Source of the DNA: Strix aluco
Taxonomy: Eukaryota > Chordata > Aves > Strigiformes > Strigidae
NCBI RefSeq assembly: GCF_031877795.1
Contig: NC_133946.1
Span: 11,259,144-11,323,143 of the forward strand
DNA length: 64,000 nt
Reading direction: 5' to 3'
This document shows, piece after piece, positions 12,001 through 21,437 of this stretch (position 1 is the first letter of the stretch; every line of letters begins with the position of its first letter). Position numbers and translations under genes: made by a program. The notes under the pieces were generated by a model. The model did not search any database, had not been told where the DNA came from, and saw only the letters and a list, made by a program, of their open reading frames with translations.

Positions 12001-15000
12001 CTCCTGCTGCTTCATGATGGGCCGCTGCTACCTCGTCATGGGCGAGGGGCACAAGGTAAGGCCCCGGCCTCCTGGTGCTGCCTCTCTCTGGGGTCTGGGA
12101 CCTTTTTCCCTGGGAGGGTGGAGGTGCACAGGTAGGACCAGCCTTGTTTCTGCTGTTCAAGTCAGGAGACATCCATCTCATGCTCTGTCTCCTTTGAGCA
12201 GCAGGTGGGATGGGAGCAGGCCGGTGGGATCTGTTCATGGGGAAAAGTTCCCGTTAGCTTGGGGCCAGCGGGTCTTGTACAGTGGAGCTGGAACAGGCAG
12301 CGCTGTCCTCAGTACCACAGGCTGGGTCAGTCCCCCAAGGGGCACGCGCAAGCTGCTTTTTTGGTCTGCTTCTAGGCTTTGGATTGTTTCTGCCAAGCTG
12401 CGTCCGAGGTGGGAAGAGAAGAGTTCTTGGACAGGCTGATCCAGCCTGAGGAGGGTGAGATAGTCTCCACTCCACGCCTGCAGTACTACAACAAGGTATG
12501 GCTGAGCCGGCCCAGCAGGCACCATCCTGACCAAGTAAATTGGCACCAAGTCGATCCACACAGACACTACTTAGAGAGAGAGAGAGAGTGAGTTCCTGCT
12601 TGGAGAGAGAATTCCCGCTTGGTCCCCAGCTTTTGAGGGAGTGACTTGAGACTCAGAAAACATACTTTTTTGTGAGGTGAAGCCTCAGTGTAGTCTGTTT
12701 ACTTGCTTTGTGAGGCTGACGATAGGGTGACTGCAGTGTGAAAGCTCGGTACTTTCCACCCATTATTTCCTAGTAGCAGAGGACTTTGTTATCCAGCAGA
12801 AAAAGGGAGAGATCCAGCTGCTGGAGGCAGAAGCCAGACGTGTCCAGGCTAGATGTAAGATGCTGCTTAAGGGGCAGGTTATTAAGCTTTGAGGGAAATT
12901 GAAATGAATGTCTTTAAATTGAGATAGGATCTTTCTTCTTGCATAATGCCATCGTTCAGACAGGCTGAAAGCTCGGACCTAGGCTCGCTCTAAGGGATTT
13001 CCTGATTTTAAAATCCAGCAAATGCAAGGATTGTCTGGTGCCCTTGGAAAGGGAACTTCTCTCTCTAATACATCTGCTTGTGTGCTTGAGGAATTGTTTA
13101 CCCCTCTCTATCAAGGGTTTACTGTAAATGTCAATGCTAAAATGTTTCAGAAAACGCATGTGCAGAGATGAATCCTCTGGAAAAGCCATAGCCTGGGCCT
13201 GTTGCGCAGGGATTTGGTTCAGACCATTGCAGCTTACCAAAATCTTTGCTTTTCCAGTCTAATCGCTTAGAAACATTGGCAAAATCTTTGGGCTGCTCTT
13301 ATGGTTAGTAGGGGCAGGAGTAGCTCTTCAAAAAAAACAAAGGAGGAAAAAAAAACCAACACCCTCGCCAACCCAACCCGTGCTTCAGTACCGCTGCAGC
13401 CAGTGTTTGAGTGTTGTCTTCTCCAGGTGCTGCGCTTGTTGGACGTGGTGGGGTTACCAGAGCTGGTCATCCAGCTGGCTGCCCTGGCTGTCATGGAATC
13501 GGCAGATGACTGGAGAAGCCAGGTACAGGTCACTTCTTTGGCATCAAGATGGGTTTTTTTTCAGTTGTGTAACTCGAAACATGCTGCTTTGTGCTATGTG
13601 GTGTTTTCAGGCTACTTTGAGGACTTGCATCTTCAAACATCACTTGGATTTAGGACACAACAGTGAAGCATATGTAGCCTTAACGCAAAACCCAGATCCA
13701 AGCAGGTAGGTGATAGTTTTATGCCTTTAAGTTCACTTGTCTCAGAGGTCCATGTACCAATTTTTCCATCAGACTGGAAGGGTAGGACTTGGCCACTGTG
13801 TTAAGCAGTTCTGATTTAGCTTGTGTAAAGGTGTGTTTAAAAAGACAAAATTCACTTTTGTAAGGACAGCTGGGATCGGCATGATCTCAAAGGAGGAAAC
13901 TGGCGGGGAGGGGAAATAAAAGCTGATTCAGGGAAGAGCCAAAAGAATGGCTAAAGGATGGCGTGTAGCTTTGTTGAAAAGCTTTAGAAGTCCAGTTGAT
14001 TTAATTCAATAAAGACTTGGAGTTTAGTTTTCAGCTTGAGTACCATCTGGGAAGTGAACTGGGTAGAGGAAGCTTCACCCTAGCAGAGGAGGATGTGATG
14101 AGCAGGAATGGCTGGAATAGACGTTCAGAGCAGAAGCAGGAATGTGTTTTCATTGTGCCTGAGGAAAGTCTTGCCAAATAGAGCTGAGGGAGGGAGCCCG
14201 CCCTCTTGAGAGACCTTTGCAGAGGATCTCTGCTGTCCAGGATCTCTATTTCCAGCACAGGAGAAGTCTGGAGGGACTTCTTGGTTCTAAGCCAGGAAAA
14301 AAAAAAAAAATCAAACCCTCCGGAGCTGGTGACAAAGAGACACGTTGGTGGCTGAATGCCTGCATCCTGGCGATGGGTTTGTGCGTCTCTCTGCAGGCAG
14401 CTGGACTGTCTGCGCCAGCTAGTGGTGGTTCTCTGCGAGCGCTCCCAGCTCCAGGACCTGGTGGAATTCCCCTACGTCAACCTCCATAACGAGGTAATCG
14501 GTAATCGGCCTGCGCTAGGGAGAAAGGGGGCCACGAGTGCTCTCTTCAAAAGGGTTTTCCACCCGTTTGAGCCTCTCTGTGCTGCAGGTCGTGGGGATCA
14601 TCGAATCTCACGCTCGAGCGGTGGATCTGATGACCCACAATTACTACGAGCTGCTGTACGCCTTCCACATTTACCGCCACAACTACCGCAAGGGTAAGGC
14701 ATGTTGTAACAACCCACCTGCGTGGGGACACCGCTTCCCCTGCCCCTGCGGGGTGGCCTGTCCTGGGTCTTGCCTGATGTTATTCCCCTTCCCAGCTGGC
14801 ACAGTGATGTTTGAATACGGCATGCGCCTGGGCAGGGAGGTGCGGACGCTCCGAGGGCTCCAGAAACAGGGAAACTGTTTTCTTGCTGCTATTAACTGCT
14901 TACGGTTGATCCGCCCGGAGTACGCCTGGATAGTGCAGCCAGCTTCTGGAGCTGTGGTAGGAAACGCTGAGCTTTCTGTGAAGCCTCTAACCTGACTGTG

Positions 15001-18000
15001 GGGACACTTACAGCTGTATGTTAGGGAAGGAGCTTCCATCTTTCTGATGAACAGAGGCATTGGCCACCTTAATCTGCTGCTCTCATCTCCTTGGCCAGCC
15101 TGCACAGCGCTGTCTTGTCTCGCTCAACAGAGATCAGTCCAACCCATCACCCTTGTGTCATTGCCCCTTTTTGAGGGGCAGGGTGGGAGCAGAATAATCT
15201 TTGGGAGGGGCTGGTGTATTTATGTGGGAATATATCACCTCTTGTTGAAGACAGCACATTTTTGGGGGGAGTCAGTGACTGGAATACCAGTAAAAAGAGA
15301 ATTACTGGAATGTAGTTTGTGTTTCCAATCCCTTTGCGGGAGGTGGTGACCGTAGCCTGATCAGCCAATGCTGTGCCATGTTTCTGATAGCCAGAGATAA
15401 ATGTAACCTGAACTGCCAAGTGGCTGTGTGGCTTTTCTGATTCAAATCAAGGCTTGAAACGGAGAGCAGGTGCTGGGACTGTATTGTATCGAGGGAATCT
15501 GTCCTTTGGAAACTGGGTGGGCCTAAACCCTCTTTCTGCTTTTTCCTGCAAGTACGAACGCCCTGGAGCATCCCCGAAGAGAAGCCATGATGGGGAGTGC
15601 ACAGCTGTTCCAGGTAAGTGCCCAGTCCTGGTGCTTCCTCCAACTCTTGTCAGAGCAGCCTCTCCCCTGGCCTCAGCGCTCCGCCGTTCCCCTGCGAGCG
15701 GACAGATGGCTCAGGGCAGCTCTCACCACTCTCAGATCAATAATTTGGGGGATTGTAACCTACTTAACTCTCCCAGCGTTAGCGTCTTCCAGTTGCTGTA
15801 TGCTGCTGTGTAACTGCCATTCCCCAAGGAGCTTCTGGGCACGCTGCTCTGCCATTTGATGTCTTGTCAGCACTTTTGTTTTCAGTGGAAATAACTTGTA
15901 ATTTAAAAAAAAAAAAGGCCTTTGTGAGGCAAATTTCTAGTTGTTCAAGACTTCTTGTTTGTGCTCTTGGAGACCCTCCTGATGTAGTGAGTCTGCTGGG
16001 AAGGTCTAAGGTCTCCACTCGGCCTGTGTCCACCAAAGCACGGGTTGCTGGAGTCAGGTTAACCATAATCCTCAGCATTACAGTAGAAAAATTTAAGGTC
16101 AGGTATTTTTAAAACAATTCTTTCTGAATGAGCTCTGTTGTAGCGTATGCCTGGCAGTCAGAGCAGCAGCTGTTACCAAGCATTAAATTAACATCTCTCA
16201 TAGAGGAGGAATGGGAGGTTTACATCAAGATCAGCACAGTTCAAGGTAGCGAGGAAGGGGCAGCAAAACCTGACCCCTCCTTTGGCGCTTTCTGGGGCAC
16301 GACTCCTCCTTGGATGACAGAGGGGTGTAGACATCTTGCACAATGCTCAAGGAGCCCTTTTTAAAAGGCTGAGAGCCCTTCGTGTCCATCTGTTACAGCA
16401 ACTCGCCAAATCGAGATCCTGGAGCTGGAGGATTTGGAGAGGGAGTGTTTGTTGGCCCGGATCCGGCTGACTCTGGTGCAGCACGACCTGTCGACAGCGG
16501 CTGTGGCAGGTAAGAGGGACGCGGCGCAGCCGCCTCTCACTTCCCCTGAGGTTTTGCTCCTTGCTTTCTGTTGTAGCTCAGGTGAGGAAGCAGCAATTTT
16601 ATTCTGACCCAGAGACAAACCCAGGAGCTGGCAGGGACCGTTCAGTTTGCCTCTCTGGCATGAAATCTTGCCACCAAGTTCAGCAGCTTTGGAAAGGCAG
16701 CTCAGGAGAACCAATTTTAAGTTTTCCACCATTTTTTGGCTTGGCCAAGTTCTAGTAGTGGTCTGCAGCGTGGGGCTGGGGTTGAGCTCATGAGTTGGCA
16801 CCAAAAGGCATCTTTTTGTCTTGCTGGAAGTTGCCCCCAGATGAAAAAGAATTAGAAAGCCCTAGAGAAAAAAACCATTTGCTTAAATTATTGTCCTGGA
16901 TAATCCTGCTTCATGATGTGCTGTTAGCTTATCAAAGTGGTTCCTCGTTGGGGAGTGGAAAGATGCAATTCTCCCACCCTATGAGTATGTTCTGCCACTC
17001 TCTGATACGGGTTATGCAACACGTACGCAGTTTTCCCCTTGAAGTGTCGGGAGATGACGACTTCCCAGTAAGGGATTGCAGGAAAAGGATAGAACAGCTG
17101 CTTTGAGGGCAAACTTGGAGACGCAGGGAGCTGAGTGTCACAGTTTCATCTCGCCTCCTGCCGCTGCCCCTCTCACCTGTGCTGGCAGAGCTGAGCTGAT
17201 GCTTTGTTTGCTCGGATATGGGCCTGCTGTGCCAGTGACAAGGCTGTCCCCCCTCCCAGCTCACCTAAACAGCGACAGCATCGGACTGCGGGCCACACAT
17301 TGCTGCTTGTGTCCCTCTCCAGCTGGTGCCTGATCAGGGACGGCCCCGTGGGTCACTGCTGCTTTGTGCAGTCCCTCCAGGGACGGCTCCTGGTCTCCCA
17401 AGATGCTCCTGAGGCTGCGAAAGCCTTGAGTGTGTGATGAGAAGTACTGCTGCAGGGTTTTACATTGGGCTGTTAGCACGGGGCCGCTGTAACTCTGCTG
17501 CTGAACTGCGTGGAGTTAGGCCCCAGTTAAGCACTGGGGTGTGAGTGGGTAAGGTGCTTACCTGGTCCTCCTTCCCTTCAGGAAACTCTACACCCGAGGA
17601 AACGGTTGCTCTCCTGGTCCGGGCCGGCCTCTTTGACACTGCCGTCACTCTGTGCCAAACATTCAAGCTGCCCTTGACGCCCGTCTTTGAGGGACTCACT
17701 TTCAAGTACGTACCGAGCTCCTCCCTGGCCTCGGGTGAGGTGGCTGGAGCGACGCGGTGCTCGGCGGGGCGCAGCCGACAGCTCTCCGGGGTCCAAGCCA
17801 GCCCCATCCCGACCTGTCTGCTCGCCGTGGCTGCTGGCGCTGTGCGCGGCCTCGGCAGCTGCTGGCTCAGGGGTTTTGGGGTGAAACTTGCCCTTTTCAC
17901 CTGAAAAGGAAAAATAAGGGAGCTTTGAGCAGGTGGGGATGAGGGAGAGATTTCCCCTTAGGCTCAGGGGAAAGAGCTGACGTTTGGCAGTCGCAGGAGG

Positions 18001-20528
18001 TGCCATCATCTGGAGACCTTTCTGGAGAGCTGGCTCCTGGCACACTCCTGCTGACGCTTACGGAAGATTTGTTGCCGCTGTTGAGCAGCTTAAAGAGTGG
18101 TTGGCAGAGCACTCGCTCTTCTGTCTGATCCCTGCACTAGCTGTTTGCTCTCATGTCTCATCTCCCACCCCAGCATTCCTCTTTTTTGCCTCTCGGCGCT
18201 TCCCAAAGATGCGTTGTGCCTGCAGAGCTGTCCAGGAGCTCTGCTGCGACCCATTCCTGCGCCTGGATGCGCTGAGGGCACCTCGTACCCAAGCTCAGGC
18301 CCTAAAACTTGCTAACATCAGAGTCATTATTAATTCCTCTCTGGCACTTAGAGAGCAACTTAGAAATCACTCTAAGAGCTGCCTTTTCCTGCCAGGCCAC
18401 CTAATTTATAGCTGTTCTTGGGAATAGTCCTGCAAGGGGTGGTTTTGCTGGGCTCTAAAGGCACTCACATTTGCTCTGCTCTGTCTTGCAGGTGCATCAA
18501 GCTGCAGCTCGGGGGGGAGGCAGCACAGGCGGAGGCCTGGGACTGGCTAGCGGCAAACCAGCTTTCCGCCCTGGTTACCACCAAGGAGTCCAGGTAGGTC
18601 CTTGTCTGGGCGGGAGAAAAGCAGAGCCACTCTTTGTGAGAGTGGATCATTTCAGGAGGGAAAAGCCTTGCAGGAATCCAGAGGGTCCCAGATTCATAAA
18701 AACCCCCTTAAAGCAGACTGCGGGACTGGGACAGCGCTGTCACCGCGCTCGCCCCGGCCTGTTGTACACAGCACACCCGGCTTTGCTGGGCCTTGAGCGC
18801 ACACAGGGGACCCGAGCAGATCTGGAGCACACCGTGGCCTTGCAGACGGTGGCAGGGACTGCTGGCATGGGTTCCGAAGGGAAAAATTGCCTTGCAGCGC
18901 CACAGACGAAGCGTGGAGGCTGCTGTCGTCCTATTTGGAGCGTTACCCATCCCAGAACAGCCTCTACCATCGCTGCGTCATCAACAAGCTCTTGGCACAC
19001 GGGATACCTCTGCCCAACTGGCTCATTAACAGCTACAAGGTGAGAAGAGGGAGAAGGTCACTGCTCAGTACAAAAAAACAGCTGCTGGATCACCTTCGCT
19101 TCAACAGACACCTCCTCCTTGCAAACTTCACTCCTGTTCCCAGCTCTAGGAATCCGTGCCAGATGCTTTATGCCTGTGACCGAGGCTCCGCGCAGGATCC
19201 TCTCACCATCGTGGCGGCTCCCAGGCACATTCCCTCGCTGATGTTTCCCTCTTTGCTTGCAGAAGGTGGATGCTGCTGAGCTGCTGCGGCTTTATCTGAA
19301 TTACGACCTGCTGGAGGAGGCTGTGGATTTGGTCCTGGAGTATGTAGACGCTGTGCTGGGCAAAGGGCACCGGTATTTTGGAATCGAGGTGAGCTCATCA
19401 TCAACGGGAGATGTGCTGGACCCTTCCATGGGTGCAGATCCTGCTTGGGGTTTGGGTGAGGCTGCCCCTCGATGACTGGGTTCAGTTTTGGTCCCCTCAC
19501 TCCAAAAAGGCCATGGAATGACTCGAGCGTGGCCAGAGAAGGGCAACGGAGCTGGTGCAGGGTCTGGAGCACAGGTCTGATGGGGAGCGGCTGAGGGAAC
19601 TGGGGGGGTTTAGTCTGGAGAAGAGGAGGCTGAGGGGAGACCTCATCGCCCTCTACAACTCCCTGAAAGGAGGGTGCAGAGAGGGGGGATGAGTCTCTTG
19701 ACCCAAGGAACAAGTGACAGGACAAGAGGGAATGGCCTCAAGCTGCGCCAGGGCAGGGTCAGACTGGCTCTTAGGAAGTATTTCTTTGCAGAAGGGGTTG
19801 TTGGGCGTTGGAATGGGCTGCCCAGGGCAGGGGTGGAGTCCCCATCCCTGGAGGGGTTGAAGAGTGGGGTTGACCCAGCGCTGAGGGATCTGGTGGAGTT
19901 GAGAATGGTCAGTGTGAGGTTCATGGTTGGACTGGATGATCTTCAAGGGCTTTTCCAACCCAGATGATTCTGTGAGTCTGTGATATTGTGCTTGTGACTT
20001 TGGTGATGGTGCTGCCGGGGAAATGGGGATGGGTGATCCCCCCCGAGAGGAGAGGGAACCCTCATAGTGGGACCAGTAGGACAAACGGGTGTCGGGACAT
20101 GGTGCTTGGGAGCTCTGGCTGTGGGCCGGGAGCGTTTTTACCAGGAGCACAACACGACAGAAGGGTTCCTCTCCCTTCCAGTTCCCCCTCTCTGCCACAG
20201 CCCCCATGGTGTGGCTGCCCTACACTGCCATCGACCAGCTGCTGCAGGCGCTGCGGGAGAGCACCACCAACCATTACAACGTCGTGGTAGGTTACACCTT
20301 CCCCAGGGAAATAACGGGGTGCGCTCGCCAACCCCCCTGCCGAGGGCCGGAGTCAAACCCCAGGGGATTTTTGGGGAAGAAGGAAGGTGGGGAAGAGGGG
20401 GTGGGCTGACTCTTCCCCCGCTGGCTTTGCCCCTTGCCCAGCTCTACCAGAAGCTGCATGACAAGATGGAGGACTACCAGCAGAAGGTCAGCGTGGCCAC
20501 CTGTGATCACCTGTACCGCCGCAACTAG
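13..20528 (+). CDS. NUP160: NUP160, nuclear pore Y-complex nucleoporin (C-terminal 977 aa; 5' exons outside window)
   Basis: Nup160 is a scaffold subunit of the Nup107-160 (Y) complex of the nuclear pore, needed for pore assembly and mRNA export. Twenty-six coding exons with consistent phases give 977 codons plus a stop; the human protein is about 1,436 aa, so the N-terminal beta-propeller part lies upstream. What is here is the alpha-helical C-terminal part. Exons: 13-81, 847-930, 1796-1966, 2081-2180, 3798-3963, 4574-4689, 4797-4957, 6237-6370, 6675-6745, 8259-8418, 9091-9160, 11957-12055, 12376-12495, 13427-13522, 13611-13705, 14397-14493, 14588-14693, 14796-14956, 15553-15613, 16399-16509, 17582-17705, 18492-18593, 18898-19039, 19263-19388, 20182-20286, 20442-20528. 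Recognisable segments are [49 protein letters not shown] and the end DYQQKV..LYRRN. Identity rests on remembered similarity to human NUP160 along the whole length. No frameshifts were seen. Confidence 0.97.
4958..8258 (+). other. NUP160 introns with no further feature seen
   Basis: Apart from the exons at 6237-6370 and 6675-6745 this stretch is intronic. I see no open frame with protein-like composition, no RNA gene and no recognisable transposon. Confidence 0.5.
8419..9090 (+). other. U12-type (minor spliceosome) intron of NUP160
   Basis: The donor at 8419 reads GTATCCTT, the GT form of the U12 5' splice-site consensus. The acceptor AG at 9089-9090 is preceded at 9072-9080 by TTCCTTAAC, the U12 branch-point consensus, about 10 nt from the AG and with no long polypyrimidine tract. 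The neighbouring exons join in phase across the LL/WPSNP segment. All other introns in the window have U2-type GT-AG ends. Confidence 0.9.
9161..11956 (+). other. Largest NUP160 intron
   Basis: This 2.8-kb GT-AG intron contains only the first copy of the paired 140-bp repeat (11664-11802). No other gene, RNA or known transposon was recognised. Confidence 0.5.
11664..11802 (+). repeat. Paired intronic repeat, copy 1
   Basis: A 139-bp segment, from ATCCTGACCGAG to GAAAACATACT, has a same-strand partner at 12524-12666 with roughly 86-88% identity by eye. It includes a short AGAG tract and the motif CTGCTTGG twice. The family is not recognised. Confidence 0.8.
12524..12666 (+). repeat. Paired intronic repeat, copy 2
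   Basis: Same-strand partner of 11664-11802. It starts 28 nt inside the intron that follows the exon at 12376-12495. The AGAG tract is slightly longer here. The two copies bracket two NUP160 exons, which are not themselves duplicated. Confidence 0.8.
19476..19984 (+). mobile_element. CR1 LINE, 3' fragment in sense orientation
   Basis: About 510 bp in the NUP160 intron between exons 19263-19388 and 20182-20286. The sequence runs colinearly with the 3' end of avian CR1: GAGAAGGGCAACGGAGC, GGAGAAGAGGAGGCTGAGG, TGACAGGACAAGAGGGAATG, then TTGGACTGGATGATCTTCA and a degenerate ATTCTGTGA-type tail. It is 5' truncated, as most bird CR1 copies are, and has many substitutions, suggesting an old insertion. 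Confidence 0.95.
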
Positions 20529-20793
20529 CTCACCTCTGTCCTTTGGCCCAATGCCTGCTCCAGGTGACATCCCCAGGGGCTGATGCCATCCCACCCCGGT
20601 GCTGGTTTTACTCGTTTTTTGTTTGTTTGTTTGTTTTTCCATTAAGAGTCCAGCGTGGCACCCCACTGTCCCTTCTTGGGGGGTGATGGTCGATTAGCGG
20701 AACTCCAGGGCAGCCCCCTTGCTCTCACCCTGTACCGTATGCAGCGGATTTTGGTGTTTCTTTTATTTATTGTTGTGTTTTTGGATGAACTTT

Positions 20794-20799
20794 AATAAA
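20794..20799 (+). terminator. NUP160 poly(A) signal
   Basis: AATAAA lies 266 nt after the NUP160 stop, followed by a GT-rich stretch (GTTTGTGTTGGG) from about 20817. This implies a 3' UTR of roughly 290 nt. Confidence 0.85.
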
Positions 20800-20939
20800 A
20801 TCAAAGTGTTATTACAGGTTTGTGTTGGGATGGATGCTGCTCCCCTGGCACCCCTGGGAGCACAGTGGGGATTTTGGGGGGTTGGGAGGGTAAAGCAAGG
20901 AGGGACTGTGGGGCTCTGCTCCCTGGAGGAGTTCATTCA

Positions 20940-21242
20940 TGTAGGGTACTCTATATGGGCTGTGCTATAGGGCAGGATGGAGCTATAGGCCCCAGGGGTA
21001 GGACTGTGCCATACAACAGAGCTATGGCTGAGGAGCAGCACTGTGCTATAGGGCAGGATGGAGCTATAAGTCAGGGACTGGGTCCTATAGTGTAAGCAGG
21101 GGCTATACCCCCCTAGGAGCAGCTTTATGTTATAGGATAGGATGGACCCTTGAAGGGCACCAGGATTGGGCTATAGGCTCAGGGAGCAGCACTGTGCTAT
21201 AGGGTAGGATGGGGCTATAGGTCAGGCCGGGTCTATAGGCTC
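20940..21242. repeat. CTATAGG-rich minisatellite between NUP160 and FNBP4
   Basis: About eight degenerate units contain GTGCTATAGGGCAGGATGG or GGGCTATAGG(T/C)(C/T). They fill most of the 0.6-kb spacer and stop where the GC-rich FNBP4 promoter begins. Confidence 0.8.
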
Positions 21243-21437
21243 GAGATCGGCGGCAGCTCTAAGCCCGAGGGGCGGGGCGACGCTCCCAGCCGGGGGTGGG
21301 GGGCGGAACTTCCGCTACGCCCCACCCCCTCAGCGTCATGACGCAGCACGCAGTAGCCCCGCCTCTCCCGCCCCCTACCGCGCAGGCGCGGCCGCAGCCC
21401 TGAGGCGCCGCTCCCGCCGCCTCCGGCCGCCACCGCC
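21243..21437 (+). promoter_or_regulatory. CpG-rich FNBP4 promoter
   Basis: GC-rich, CpG-dense DNA directly upstream of the FNBP4 start codon. It contains an ETS-type ACTTCCG (21308-21314), a palindromic CGTCATGACG (21334-21343) overlapping TGACGCA, and an NRF1-like GCGCAGGCGC (21380-21389). No TATA box is seen, as expected for a housekeeping promoter. Site functions are inferred from motif likeness only. Confidence 0.6.

Noticed and set aside
11664-12666. Tandem duplication of NUP160 exons
   Set aside because: Only the flanking 140-bp segment recurs; the exons between the copies are present once.
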